Shown piece by piece: positions 39,432-52,900 of a stretch of 64,000 bases of DNA (position 1 is the first letter of the stretch; each line of letters starts with the position of its first letter). The position numbers and the translations under genes are program-made. The notes beneath the pieces are model-generated. The model had not been told where the DNA came from, searched no databases, and saw only the letters and a list, made by a program, of their open reading frames with translations. Source of the stretch: Cyclospora cayetanensis (taxonomy: Eukaryota; Apicomplexa; Conoidasida; Eucoccidiorida; Eimeriidae); contig NW_020312667.1 of assembly GCF_002999335.1 (NCBI RefSeq), forward strand, positions 142,048 through 206,047, written 5' to 3'.

Positions 39432-42400
39432 ATGAGCCTTGGAATCGGCTGCCGTGCAGGCGGCACAGCGACTGCCCTGCACGTTGTTTTTAGGGTAGGA
39501 CGCTGCGGAGGCCCCTCTCCGCCTTCCAGCCTCCGACTTCAGTTGGCCTCGCGACAAGCTGCAAGGAGGTGTTTGCCTTCGCCCATCGGAGGCGGCTGTG
39601 GCGTAGTGCTGTCGGGGGGACGGAGCCGCTTCCTGTCTTCGAGTCCATCGAGAATTGCCGACTCCCCGCCCTGCGCATCGTACCACGAAAGGAGGCCCGT
39701 AGAGGCGAGACGCTCGACAGCCACTGAGGGCTTTTCTTGGAGAGACGGAACTGCCCCCCCTGCTGAGCAAGCCACCCTCGAGAGACGGCCTGCGCAGGGA
39801 GAACCTGGAGGGCTGTCAAGATCTTCGCCTCCCTTTTTCTGGAGACGGCGGCGACGACGCAGCCTCTGCCCCGACGGCAAGGAGGCCCCCCTAGAGGGCC
39901 CCCCAGAGGCCCCTCCCTCAGCGGCCTTTTCTCAACATGGCTCTCGAGACGTCGCTGCTGCAGTCGAGGCCCTTAAGGCCTTGGGCCACTCCGCCCCGCG
40001 GCATGCACTAGAAGCCCCTCCAGGGGGCCCCCATAGGGGGCCCCTCCGGGAGCTCAACGTGTTGCTCACCCAGGCCCTAACAAGTGCCACCAGTCCCCAC
40101 GTCCTGTACAACAATCTATGGCGCTTCTGGCCGCTGATCACGCCTGCCAACGCTGCCGCTGCCCTGCACCGCCTTGCGTGGCTCCTGCAACAAGGGGAGG
40201 CTTGCCAGCTGCCTCATGTGCCCCCTGGCCTTGCCTCTTGCCTGCATCCCGAGGGCCTCTCTCCCCGCAGCTCCCCCGGCTATGGACCCCTAGGCCCCTC
40301 GGGGCCCTCAGCGAGCAGCGTAGAAGGGGCCCTAGAGAGCCCGGTGCTGCAGCAGCTGCTGCAGCGGCTGCTGCAGCGAGGCCTCTGGAAGCTCTCCCAA
40401 AGGCATCTGGCGATGGCGGGATGGGGGCTTGCACTGCTTTGCAAACTCAGACACTCGCACAAGGCTGCCAGCACCCTGCAGCAGCAGCCAAGCGGAAATC
40501 TGCTCGACGCGCCAGCCCTTCTCCTGGAAGCGTTCCTCAGCGCTACGCTGCAGCAGCAGGACGCGTTCAGTCCAGTGGGCTGCAGCAGCCTCGCTTGGGC
40601 AGCGGCAGTCCTCAACGAGCTCACAAAGCAGCCGCAACGGCAGGAGCAAGAGCAACAACGGCAGCAGCAGCAACGGCAACAGCGGCTGGAGGCCCTCATG
40701 GCTCTTCTTAGACGCCGCCTTGTTGAGGTGCTCCAAGAGCCACCCTGCCTCGCAGCACTTGCACAGGCAAAGAATCCTCAAAAAAGCCTCAATCGGCAAC
40801 CCCCGCATGGCGGCCTTAGTGCGAAACACCAAGCGCTGAGAGCTCGGCACATTTGCACCGTTCTCTGGGCCTCTGCAAAAATTGTGCAAGAGAGGGCCCC
40901 GGAGGGGCCCCCCCTACCCATGGGCGACAACGATGCTGCAGTCTTACTTTCAGCCCTCTTGAGAAAGTGGCATCCGCAGAATATGCAGCAGCAGACGCGG
41001 CCGCTTGCCCAACAACCATCCGATTCTCTGGTGGGTGCCTCGCGAAAAAGAACTGCCCCAAAGGACCTGGCGGGAGAGGGGCCTCCAGAGTCAGCTCCTC
41101 GGTGGCATTTTCTTCCAGCTGACATCCAGATGCTTTCGGAGGTTCTCCTTCGCCTTCCGGTAGCGCCTTCCGCGTTCGAAAGAGGCGGAGGAAAAGGAGG
41201 TTGCACTTCTGCTCTCGACACACCGAAAACTGCCCATTTAAACTGGGAAACGCTACAGGCATTCGTCACGCTAGCTCTCGACGTGCTGCCCTCGTGGGGC
41301 CCTCAAGATGCGGCGCAGCTCTTAGGGGCTTCCCGCCTTCTCCATCACAAGCTCACACACGGAAAAGAGGCTATTCACAGGGGCCAACCTGGGGGTCCCC
41401 TATCGAGAGTGCATGGTTTCGCGGCTCCCCACGGGGAGACTCCACGGGGAGATTCTCCGCAGCTCTTCCATGGACGTCTGCTGCAGGATGCGCCGCAGCC
41501 ATCCGCTCAAACTTCTCCCGAAGAAGTGCTGCAAGGAAGCCTCCTTGGAGGCCTGCAGGCCCCGTCAGAGGACTTGCGTGCTCACGCTGAGTGCTCGCTT
41601 TGGCGACTGCATCGATGGGCAGACCAGCGCCTTGCTGCTGCGGCTACCGCTTTTTTCGCAGAAGATAAAACCCACAGCGCAGCAGCACGTGTACAGCCCC
41701 TTCACACGAGTGAGGCCATTGCCGCTTCAGCGGCAACGGACTCACTCGGGGCGCCTTGGGCAACCCCGAATATCGATAACACCCCTTTGTCGGCTTTTGT
41801 TGGGGTTGCTTCTGCACTTGCCACCGTCGGCGCGCTAAGGGGCCCCACTGCGGCTGCTCTTGGGGCTGCCCTCTGCAGCCGAAGCCTCCGGCTGCTTTCG
41901 GGGGCCCCTGGTGGGCACCATCTGCCTGGATTTTCAACCGACGGGGGGCCCTTGCCTGCCAAGCGCCTTGACCTCTCTCTTGCTCTCACCGCATTCCTCT
42001 CCACTGTCGCGCATCAGCAGCCAGAGCAGCGGCAGTGGGGCCTCCTAGTGGAGTGCAGCCATGTGCTGTGGCAGTTGCTGGATGCGCCCTGTCGAGTGCC
42101 CTTCCAGGAAATCCCCCTCCCCCATGGGGGCCCTTCCTTCCCCTTTGCTGCACAGAGGCAGCTGCTGGGGGCCCTTGAGCGGTGCAGGATCTCTGTGCCG
42201 CCCCTGCTGCAGCAGCTGGACATGGCAACAGCAAAGCAGCTGGAGGCTGTGATGCTGCAGCAACGACGAGTACCTGAGCTGGAGCAGCAGCAGTACACTT
42301 GGGAGACCCCACTGCCTCCAAAAGAGGAAGCTGCTCTCAGGGTAACCCCCCCTTTGAGGGGGAGCCACATTTCAGAGGCATGGAAAGTTCTTGAGTTTGC

Positions 42401-43677
42401 AGTTACTGCGTTTTCCCGCTTAGGCGAAGCCTGCCCGCATCTCGTGGCCGTCTGTATAGCAGCGGTGCAGCAGCAAGAGCAGCAACAGCAAGAGCAGCAG
42501 CAACAAGAGCGCTGTCAAGGTTCGCACTGCCTTCCTCATGTGGTCTCTCCGCTGTTTCCCCTGGGGCCCTCTTGCGCTGCGCTTTTGGCCTGGGGCCTCG
42601 CTTTGCAGCTGCCCCTCTCTCCGGCCCCCTGGGGCCCTGGGGGCCCCCCCTCGTCTATGTGGGGCCCCTTACTGAAGACTCTGTTTCTTCTTTTAAGGGG
42701 CCTCCCCGCAGAGCTGCCGCTACTGGAGGCGGCTCAGGCGCGACAGGGGGCCCTTACCTTAGAGGCAGTGGCAGCAGCACTCCATCACCGACGTTTTTGG
42801 GGCCCCTCCCTAGGGACCTTGCGCGAACCTTCGGAGGGCCCCTGGGCCTTCTTGGGGAGCGCAACCGAGAGGAGTTCTTTAGGCTTTGAGGAGGCGCTTG
42901 AAGCCGCTGTCAGTACATCTTTAGAAGCTCTGCATAGTAAGCTGCTGGCGTGGCAAGCCACCCTCGAGCGCGAGGCTCCTAGACACGCGAGTCCGCATCT
43001 TCCTCCTGGGGCCCAAGAAGCAGACGAGCACTCAGCACTTCAGCGCGAGGTGGGGCATAACGACGGCGTTTATGGGCTTTCATCGTGTTAGACTCTCGGT
43101 CGAGTTTCCTGGAGCCCTGCCGTTGTTTCTCTAGCGCCCTTTTTCTCCGTTGTTTACCGCAACAAATTTTAGGCCTCGGGCCTGTGCATGGCGTTACAGC
43201 TCCTGTTGCAAAAACGACTCTACAGCTCTTCGCCAATTGCGCGTGTGAGTGTGCCTGCAGGTGTTGACTGCCCTCGAGACGCTCGCTCCCTTACTCGGTC
43301 TGCGGGTATCGCTACAGCAGGAGCACTGCTTCGGGGGGTCTCGCTTTCTCGCTGCAGACGGAGGGAATTCCTCAGCGCGTCTGTTGCTCGAAGTGGACGG
43401 GCCCACACACTTCGTAACGGTTGTGTGGCCTGCAGCGAATGCAGAAACTGCGAGAGAGCGAGAAGGGAGGGGGCAGGGAGGAGTTGCTGGGAGGCCTGCT
43501 CCCTGTGGCCTTAGCCCCTTCCTTACGGAGAGGCTGGACGGATCCTCTGTGTTCAAGAGCTTTGTTTTTCAGAACCTCGGGTGGCGCCTGGTGCGCCTCT
43601 CCTATCGGCAGTGGAGGGGGGCCCACAACAAAGAGGCCCTCCTCAGGGGCCTCCTGGTGCCTACAGGAAGAACGTAG
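39432..43677 (+). CDS. RAP-domain protein, probably mitochondrial
   Basis: Two exons, 39432-43049 and 43261-43677 (donor gtgggg, acceptor gcctgcag, phase 0), about 1,344 residues. The C-terminus is a RAP domain (residues about 1230-1340): LLLEVDGPTHFVTV, then SSVFKSFVFQNLGWRLVRL and SYRQW. RAP is an RNA-associated endonuclease-like fold expanded in Apicomplexa, where characterised members act on organellar RNA or rRNA fragments. The N-terminus from the chosen ATG is Arg/Ser-rich with no acidic residue in the first about 50, as in mitochondrial presequences. The middle has helical Leu/Ala/Gln repeats (for example around 'LNVLLTQALTSATSPHVL'), compatible with the helical repeats that often precede RAP domains, broken by Gln runs. 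Target RNA unknown. Confidence 0.85.
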
Positions 43678-44579
43678 CGAGAGCTCCCGAAAAGGGAGCC
43701 TCCGAAAGCCACAAGTCATCGCCCTTAGGAAAGCGAAAGGCCGGTGATCGAGCGCAAAGGCTGAGCGCTCTTGTAAAAGCAGTATTCGCATAAGCGGCTA
43801 CTGCGGAAAGTAAAGAGTTACAACAACAGCCCCCCTCCCCTCCCTCTACAGCGGCAGTTCTACTGGCATTTTCGGCTCTTCTGCTCGGTGCCTACAGTTT
43901 GAGTGTCATGTGCCATGCGGGACTCTTAGGCGCCTAAAAGATGCACTACCCGTGCAGTGACATCTCAATCCACGTAAAAGGGGTTCTAGGGGGGGCCCTC
44001 TACGTGGAAGCGAGGGCTTTCCTGGAACGGCCTTCCCGACGCCACACCGCACTGGGCTCTTACACAGCCGCGTGCTCGCTGACGCACTGCAGCAGGCCTT
44101 AGAGGGCTTTTCACTGAAGGGGCCCCCGACAATGCCGGTGTAGAAGGGAAGGGAAATGCGGTGCAACTGCTATAGAGGCACTGGGCCAGCTGCACTCTTG
44201 CGCGCGTGCGTCGTTCGCCTTTCCAAGAATAAGAGACCGATATTTTTGTCAAGCTCTTCTTTCTTTCATTGAAAATAGCACCTTTCAAAGTAATTAGCGG
44301 CTCAGGGGGCCAAACGCCCCGGCCCGTCGGGAAAGCCGGCGCACAAGAAGGGGGCCCCCTCCTCACGAGGGGCCCCCTGAGGGTTGTGAGGGGTGTCGGC
44401 GTCCCCATCGATACAAGTAGACTTCTCTCCCTTTTGAGTTGTGTTACCAGTTTTAGGGGAAGCGCCGTCTAAAAAGAGTCTTTTTTGTGGGTTTCGAAGC
44501 CTCTGCTGACCGCCCTCCCTGGCTGCCTGCCCGCTAGGAGGGCCTTGCTCGTGTGCAACCTGCATCTTCCGAGCGGCAA
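43678..44579. promoter_or_regulatory. Intergenic RAP to WD40
   Basis: About 900 nt between two plus-strand genes. It holds GGGGCCCC blocks at 43991-44000 and 44348-44380, including a short inverted pair (GGGGGCCCC / GGGGCCCCC) near 44351-44379. No gene seen. Confidence 0.35.
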
Positions 44580-47500
44580 ATGCACGGCAAAAAGCGGCAG
44601 AGGCTGCTAGCGCTCGCTGATCATCATGAGGGCCCCCAGGAGGCGCAGCTTCCCGTAGAGGGGCCTCAAAAGCCTTCCTTCCCGCAGTTGATCCTTGCGC
44701 TGGGGACCTATGAGGGAGGCCTCGTCGGCTATCGCGTGGATGCCTCCCATTTGATAGGGCCCTCTTCTTGCAGCTTTAAGGATGCGAGCGAATGCCAGGA
44801 GTCGGAGGAAGGCATTCAAAGGATCTTCGCTGTCAACGCGCACGCCGTAAGGCCTCACGACGAACCAACCAGCCCCCCCGCCCCGATGTCGATCCTGCGC
44901 TGCCTCATCCTCCCTTTCGCGCTGTTGTCAGAACTTCCCGAAGGTTGTTGCTGGCTCCGAACAAATGAGCGATCTCGCGTTTGGCTACGTCGATGCAAGC
45001 GCCTGCCTTCTCCGGAGCCCCCTCCCCCTCTGGCCGTTCCTTGTTGTGGAGCCATCACTTCGCCTGTTTATGTGCAGCATCCCTCTCCTTCTGTGCGCTT
45101 TGCTTTAGGGCTGTGTGACTGCCCTTTGCTCTGTAGGTCGTTTCCTGGTCTCGGGGAGCACAGACGAAACGCTGAAGTGAGGCCCTTCGCACTTGCAGCC
45201 ACACCCTTTGGAAGTGCTGTTCCCTGCAGCCTCTCTGCTTGAAAGTTACCCTGCGGGGTTCTAGGCGTGCCTGTGTCTTGGCGGCTCAATAGAGGCGCTT
45301 TGCGCTCGTCGTCTTCTCTCACGGTATTGCGTGTCTGTCTGTCTCGGCGGAAGCCCTGTGCAACACGAGCTAGTGGGAGAGCGCTTGCGAGAGGCTTCTT
45401 GCTGGTGCTGCGCTGCAGGCTGTACGACGTTGGCAGCATGCAAGAGAAGGGCCTAATTCTGCTGCAGCAGCAGCAGACCGTCAGCAGCTTGGCAGCTGCA
45501 GGCTCCTCCCTCTGCCTCTGCCTCTCTGAGGGAGGGGCACTCTCCCTCAGGCGCACGGGAGACTGGCAGCTCCTGAAGACGATTCAAACACGGCAGAATA
45601 CGCAGGAGAAGCGGCAGAAGAAAGCAGTTTTGTCGGGGGCAGCAGCAGCCTCGCAAGTGGTGGTGCATGCAAGCTGTAAACTGGCGCTGTGTTTGAACGG
45701 TAGCAGGGCGCTGCTCCTTTTGGATTTGATGCGCGGAGTCTGTACGGCTAGGTTTGAACTCGACGAGGGTAAGCGTGCGTGGGTGTAGCAGAGAGGGGCC
45801 TTCCTCGCGCAAAGCTAACAGCGCTAGGCGACTGCGCAGCTACTGCCCGGATGTGCTCGTCTGCTCTTTTGCGCATGTGCGTCTGCCCTAGGGCCCCTCA
45901 GCGTGAGCTGGTCACCCTGTGGCACTTCCTTTGGCGTACTGTTTGCGAAGAAAATTCTAACAAAGGAGCTGGCGAAGGCGGAAGCCGCTTCCGGAGACTC
46001 TTGTGTCGTGGGGGCCCCCCCGACGACGACACCCACCCCGCAGGCTGCTTGTAAGCGCGTGCCGCTGCATGCAAATATCCCTGTAGGCAGCGTGCAGAGG
46101 GGAGAGAGAGAGGCTACTTTGGGAGGGAGCGACACTTGATGAACTCAGTATGCATCACTTGTTTCGTGGCGGCTACTCAGGGAGTGCCTTCTGCTTCGGA
46201 GAGGACAAGCACACACTTTTCGCGGGAACTTCTCTCGGAGGGGTGCACTGCTTCTCTCTTCTGGAGGGGGCCCCCTCCAGAGCCGCGGCAGTCACAACAA
46301 AGGCTGCTCAAACTCTCAAAAGAAGGCCTTCTTGTTCCCCTAATGCTAGCGCCGCGGAAGACGCAGCAGGGGGAGGCAACATCAGGGAGACGGCCCTTCT
46401 CGTTTCACCCCACAAGACGAGGATCAAAGCCCTCAGCTATTTCTGCAAGGTATGGCGAATCAGGAAGAGCGCTGTGTTGCATGCTTCGCTGCGCTGCTTG
46501 TGATATGCGTTCTCCTAATTTGCATTGCCAACCGCTGACATGGGTTCCCCACCCGCCCCCCCCCCGCTGCTGCTGCAGAGGCGCAATAAAGCGAATTAGG
46601 CATTGCTTCATGCTTGCCGAATGCAACGCTACGCTTTTCCTGCCCCTTCTGTTTCCGTTTCTGCCGTCAGGACGCCAGAGAGTCGTCAAAGGGATGCCTC
46701 TTCAGCGCCGACAGCAGCGGCACCGTGGCGATTTGGACTTTCGAAAGAGCTGCAGCCATCAAGAACGCAACGGCTCTAAACCCACAGGCCAATAAGGACG
46801 GCGGCAAGCGAAACGAAAAGGGAGATGCAACCCTTCCACAGATCGAACCTATCAGGTATGCCCTCTCTGCTGATTTGTACAGCATTTCCCACATGGCTGA
46901 CGATGTGTGCTCGCACAGATAGCGTCCAGCACACATACGTATGTATATATCTGTACAAGGTTATGTGTGTATCATTATAAACAAAGCCCTATATAATCCT
47001 TGAAGATAGGTACGACATCTCCAGGAAGGAGTATGTCTGCACATCCATGGATTCACGCTCAGGATGGCTGCCTTTTGTTGAGTGTATGCGGCAGCATTGC
47101 GAAAACGGCGATTTCTGCCGTCTCTGTCTTTGGATGTTGTGTTGAAATTCTCTATGCAGCTATATACATATATGCATGTACTTTTGGCGCATGCGTATAG
47201 TATAGCAAGATGTATGGCATTCTTAAAGACGTGTCTCTGTGCATTGTCTAAATATCTTTGCTGTGCACTGTAAGCTGGTGGTGTTGGCTGCCTAAAAATT
47301 TTGCTGCCTGTGTTTCCGATTGTGGAGCGCTTTGTTGTTGCACCTCAGGGTCATCCATACGGGCTGTCGTGTGACGCGGCTCGTGGTGATGGAGGTTTGC
47401 AAAGGGAAGTCCACTTTGGGAAATAGGAGGTTAGTAGGGGAGGGGGGGCATGCCGAAAGCGGCGAGCATTCGAAGGATGAAGAAGCTCCAGGGAGGCATG

Positions 47501-47700
47501 CAGCAATGGAGGCACAGAGGAATGCAATGAGTATTTGTGGGGATAGTGAGAAGGGGAGAGAAGCAGGGTATCAAATTCCGAGAAAAAAGCACAAGCGCGT
47601 AAATGCGGTTTCCAGGCAGCCCGATCCATCTGTCCTTGTGCCTTCTTGTAGAAAGAAGCAGGCATCAAAAGCGAAAAAAAACAAGGCAAGGAAAGAGTAG
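44580..47700 (+). CDS. MAK11/PAK1IP1-like WD40 ribosome-biogenesis protein
   Basis: WD40 protein matching the PAK1IP1/MAK11 family, nucleolar factors for 60S subunit assembly. Exons: 44580-44846, 45109-45176, 45419-45768, 45892-46050, 46091-46449, 46671-46855, 47349-47700; about 579 residues. Family matches in order: LILALGTYEGGLVGY and IFAVNAHA (residues about 45-89), GCVTALCSVGRFLVSGSTDE running into TLKLYD across the second intron, CKLALCLNGSRALLLLDLM, then PLSVSWSPCGTSFGVLFAKK, HKTRIKALSYF, and GCLFSADSSGTVAIW. The last exon gives the final beta strand (RVIHTGCRVTRLVVME) and a Lys-rich tail (KKQASKAKKNKARKE), a likely nucleolar signal. Low-complexity inserts separate blades. The 40-nt intron at 46051-46090 is inferred from a necessary frame change and is the least certain join. 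Confidence 0.85.
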
Positions 47701-49959
47701 GAGACAGGTGGTAGGGGAGAGGCGCGTGAGCAGAGTGGGGCGTCTCTTTTTGCCTATGGAACGCTGCTCTTGCCCTCCTGCCTCTCTTGCCTCGTTTCTT
47801 CTCTCTTACTTACCTTGGAGGGTCAGGACGCTAATTTTTGTTGCGCTTCCGTGCTTACGTGGCCTCGCGACGGTGGCTCTCTGTCTGTAGCCCGCTTCTT
47901 TTCATGGCGCTCTGTCAGTGCACGCTGCACCATCCGTTAGCCAGCCCTGCTAGTCTCTTAGTCGGAATTCTCCGGGTTTTGTGCTGTGGTACGCTGCTGA
48001 GTTTATCTTCTCTTGCCACCCCTGACGGGCTACGGGAACGGGGATGGGGAAGCGCCAACCCGTGAAATAATGCTCCGATTATAGAGGTCTCTCTGTTCTC
48101 TCACAGAAGGCTGTTCTGCGTGGCGTTGCGTGTCGGGGAATAAGCACAAGGGGGGCCCTTATGAGTGGTGGAGAGAGAATGTTTAGGTTCAATGGCTTGG
48201 CGATTCTACTTTGGGTGTGGAGCGGTTTGTTGTTTTGGGGGTGGGGGCCTTCCCGTGGGACTTGTACTTCCTCCGGGATGCATTGCAAGAGGGGCCTATT
48301 CTAGTTGGGTATTCAAAGATTCGGCGAACGCATGTTAATGAGGGAGCGCTCGTCAGGCTTTGTGTCACTCTCGCTCTAGCCCCTCTCGCACCCTGGAACC
48401 ACGGAATAAAGCCTGAAGGCGCCACGAGCGATGCCGTCCACGCCGTGCGCGCAGTTGCGGGCAGCGAAGGCCTCTCTAGAGTCACATGAAGATACACGGA
48501 GTGCAAAAAGGAGGAGGCGCGGCAGAAGGTAAAGCGGAGAGAAAGCGAGGATGAAGAGGAAGGCGAGCAAGCACGAGACACCTGGCGGTGGACCATCGGA
48601 GGCACCCCAGTTTTAGGAGCCTTGGAGGAAAACTCGCGGACAGGGGGGGAAAAGCATGACACAGGGAGAGTTGAGACGAATGCACTGGCAAGAAAAGTCA
48701 AGCTGAGACCGTAGGAGGCTTGGCAACGGAAAGATCCCGCGGAACGTGTCCAGGGGAAGGGTGGGGTGCAGGGGTGGGCAGCACTGCAGGAGCCTGTGCA
48801 GAAGACGTAAAAGAGGAACAGACAGCGAAACAAGAGAAACAGTATGAGTAAAGAAGAAGAGGACGCAGGGATAGACACAGAAGAAGGCAAAGCAGAGAAG
48901 AGACATCGAAGGCTGGCTAAACAGACGTGAAGACATCGGGAGCGCAAGGCGCTAGATACACCTATTAGAACCGAATTTTAGGCGGAGTGAAACGCTTGAT
49001 ACGGCTGTCTATTAATACACGTTAAGACCTGAGGATAAAGCGCTAGAACAGTGCCTCCTGATTTATCCATGCGCATTCTTTCTCTCTCGCTCTCTCAACG
49101 CTGTGATGACCGTGGTTAGGAGTTGTCGGCGAAGGCTAGCTCTTTTAGTACTTGTTACCTGGACGCTGCTCTGCTGAAAATGACTGTTTTAAAGTTTGTG
49201 GTGTTGACTCTACAATTCAGGGACGAGGTCTATGCTTCAAGATTTGTTATCGTGAGGCAACGGCGCCACTAGCGACAACCGCGGGGCGTGTTGCACTAGG
49301 GCTGTGGCTGCTCTTCTTAGGAGCCCATTGCCCGTTTAGCCGCTTTTTTAGCTTGTTCTGCTCCGTTTTTACCTGCGCACGCAATAACAGTGCTGTAGTA
49401 GACCACCCTAACGACAGCCCCTTCCTCCACGTCTCCCCTCTTGAAGCCGCAACACGCACCAGCGGTCTCACTCTGTCACCCGGTCCTTCTGAGGCACACC
49501 CCTTCCGAAAGCCTTCACTCTAAATTCTCCATGCTTCGATCGATTCCTTCTCCTTTCCTCCAGCCCGGAAGGTTCTTCTCACTTGGTCGCAAGCACCCTG
49601 TCCGCCTCGCTCTCTGAGCCTCAACCCCGAGGCTTTGGCTTGCCTTGTACAGTCCCATCCCCTCCCTTTCTTTGGTAGGAAGGCGCCTCTTTCAGTATCT
49701 TCTTCTGGCTAGCGTCCTGGTCAGGTGGCCGACTTCTCGAGCGGTGGCTCCTGAGGAGACTCTGTGTTACTGCAGGGGCCCCTCGAGCCTCCAGAGGCGT
49801 CGGGGGGGCCGCTAAATGCCTGACTGTGCTCTCGCGAACTGAGACTAAAGGGATCTTCTCTTTCCCTGCGTTTCGCCGCTCGAACCCCCTCCAGAGCTCC
49901 CTCGCTCTCTCTCTCGCTGGAGCCACACGGGCAGCAGCGAGGCGAATCACGGAGTACTA
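47701..49959. other. Region without a confident gene
   Basis: About 2.3 kb. A plus-strand frame at 48211-48489 (GVGAFPWDLYFLRDALQEGP near its start) has balanced composition and might be an exon, but no splice partners were found. A longer minus-strand Ser/Phe/Leu-rich frame at 48189-48947 lies opposite it and looks like a chance frame. Confidence 0.35.
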
Positions 49960-52900
49960 ATGGGTGTGCCCGGTGCCTCCGAAGCCCCTTCTGTCTCAGA
50001 AGGGGGCCTCTCCCCTCCCCAGCCCTCCCCGCTCTCCCCGGATGTCTCGGAGGACGGAGCCTCGAGAGGCTCGAGCTCTGCGATCCCCCCGATCCGCATA
50101 AGGAGAGCCTCCACGGCTCCTACGCAGGCTCGAGGCTTCGCGTTGCCGTTAGGCCTTGTTGCACCGGCACGGCCTGCTGGGCGCTCGGGGTTTGGGGGCC
50201 TCTCCGCGAGCAGCCCTTTTGGAGGACTGAGGGATAGGCCTCTGGGAGCTTCCCTGGTGGGCTCCCTGGAGCATGCGCCTCGCCAAGACTTGGCATTCGA
50301 CTCCGAGGGGGAGGCGGAGGGGGCACCCGAAGCGGGGTCCTTGGCAAGCTTTATTTCGCGGACGAGCAGCCGTGGCTCGGGCGTGGGCAGAAATCACCGA
50401 TTCGCATTCTCTTTGGCGTCGGCTGCTTCCACCCGCCTTCTCGCAGAGGCCGACGAGCTCCAGGCTGCAGCTGGGCCTGCTTGGCAAGAAGGCTCTCCCG
50501 CTCCGCCGCAGGGTGCGTCTTCGTCGCGCGGAGAGGCCCCCCAAGTACGGGCAGTCCTCGGCGAGGGGCTTCCGCGGCTCCTGGATCTGGAAATTTGGGA
50601 GCTGTTCGAGGGAGTCGAGAAAGAGAACGATGTGGAATCGCTCAGGAAAAGACTGGGGGCCCTGGGCTTCTGGTTCTACAAGGTGGAGGGAGACTTAGCC
50701 TTGTGGCTGGAGCGTGCCGTCTCGCTGCAGCAGCAGCTCCAGCAGCAGCAGGAGCTGCTGCTAGAGCAGGACTACCACCACCAACAGAAGGCGCTTCTCC
50801 AAGAAGCAATCAGCACTCAACAGCTGAAGGACCTAGCAGCGGCGAAGAAGGAAAGGGACGGTCTCCTGGAAGAGCTTTACTGCCTTAGACGCTCTCTCGG
50901 CACCGCAAACGCAGCACTTGCAGAAGCCGAACGAAGGAACAAAGACGCCCCAAATGAAGACACCACACACCCTGTACGTCTTAGTTGGCCTTTTGGAAGA
51001 TTTCCTCCTCACTGGCGCCCTGCTGCACGCGCGTTTCCGTGTAGCAGGAACTCTGAGGGCTGGGGTGTACTCCCTGGCCTCGAGGCATTTCACGGAAGAG
51101 GCGGATGGTTGTCTAGGCTTTCTTGTACGACTTGTGGTTCAGGATATGAAACTTCTCTCGTCGGAGTTGAGTTCGTTGAAGACTGAGCGCGATGATCTTA
51201 TCGGCCGGTTGTATCATCAGCAACAGAAGAATCAGGAGCTAACAACGCAGCTCACCGAGGCCACAGCTACCTGCAAAGAGGTCTGAACTGCTTTTTCAAA
51301 CGCTGCGACTGCTCCTGCTGCTGCTGTGGCTGCTGTGGCGCCTTGGTAGTGCTTGGGTTATATTTGGGACTGCCGCTGCTTGCATTGCTTTTGCTGCTGC
51401 CGTTTGGTGACCTGTGAGGAGAACCTTCTAACGGCTTTTCGTGCAGCGCCGGTTGTTTTTTGCGATTGGTTCTGCGCTACCTCTGCAGCATGAACAGCAG
51501 CTACAACAACTGAAGCAGCAAATGGAAACAGTCTCAACAGAGAGACAGCAGCTGCAGTCGCAGCTAATCCAGTATAAAATCAAATATGCAGAAAGCGCCT
51601 ACGAAGAACTTGGGGCACGTCAGGGGGCCCTTCAGCGCACCTTAACTGGAGTTTCCCTTCAAGGGGTCTCGCCTCAGCAGAGCACTGTCTCTCCACCTTC
51701 GCCTAGGGGACTAGAGAGCCTCTTTGGGGGCTTTTTAACTTTCAGAGGCGTATCACACACGAACGATCACTGCACTGGGCCTAGTATGGCAGCTGCGTTT
51801 GCGCAGAAACAGCAACAACAACAAAAAATGCTGCAGCAGCAAGGGCAGCAGCAGCAACCGCGACCAGATGGCAATTCGTACTACTCGCCGAGGGGCGCCA
51901 TTCCTGTGAAAGCCTCTTCATCCCCCTTCGTCCCACCTCTTCAGCTACAAATGCTGCAGCAGCAAAGCCCCTTGCAGCAACAGCGACAGCAGCAGCAGCA
52001 ACAGCACCCGCCGCAGCAGACACCAATGTCTCCCAGAGAGGAAAGAGGTTGGGGCGCTTCTATCGGGGGTGGAACTCGCAAGCTTTTTTCTCGTATAATG
52101 GGGAAAACTCCAAAAGATGCAGACGAAGCTTCCGACTTGCATGAGGGGCCCCCAAGGACTTCGCCCAGCGTTAGGAGGGCCCCCCAGGTACCCCCACTGA
52201 GATGCCAGTCAGGCCTTTCCGAGGCGGTTCCCTTTGTTCATGCATCGGCTAGGAGGGAAGCACTTTTCAGGTGCTATTCCGCTGGCAGAATGCACAGTAG
52301 TAGCAACAGCTGCAGCAGTAGGAGCTGTTACAGCGACAGCTCTAGTAAGAGCAATAGCCGCAGCAACAAGAGCACCAGCAGTGGAGGACGCCCTGAGCGG
52401 AGACTCAGCTCCCTAGAAGCCCCCACAACAGATATACTGGGTGCTCTACCCGATTGTACACAAGAAAGCAGCTCGGAATGCCCTCAGGGGCCCCCGGGGG
52501 ATCCTCACGTTGTGGGGGAGGCCCTGCAGAAAACTGCAGTGGAGGCGGGCCCTGAAGGAGAACCCTTGGGTCGTTCTCTCTCTTTGCATGAGGACGAGCC
52601 GCTTGATTACATCAATCAAAGGCCACCTGGGCTTCAAACTCCTAAAGAAGAGGCCTCTACAAAAAACGATGCCTGTAGGACTGATGGGCCTGTGGGAGAA
52701 GCGGGTGCTGAGGAGGAGCGCCGTGAGGAGGGCGCTGAGATGCTCTCCACACCTTCAGGTAGCCTCCCCATGGGGGCACTGATTAAGTCGCCTAGTGGAG
52801 CCCTGCAGCTCTCGCAAAACTTTAAAGGCTTCCGGAAGAGCATCAGCCAAGCCATGCACCTCCTCCGACGTGGCAGTAGCAGCAGCAGCAGCAGCAGCAA

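Noticed and set aside
48189..48947. Minus-strand open frame of 252 codons
   Set aside because: Ser/Phe/Leu/Cys-rich composition typical of a frame opposite purine-rich DNA, with no motif or splice support and a more protein-like frame on the plus strand within it.
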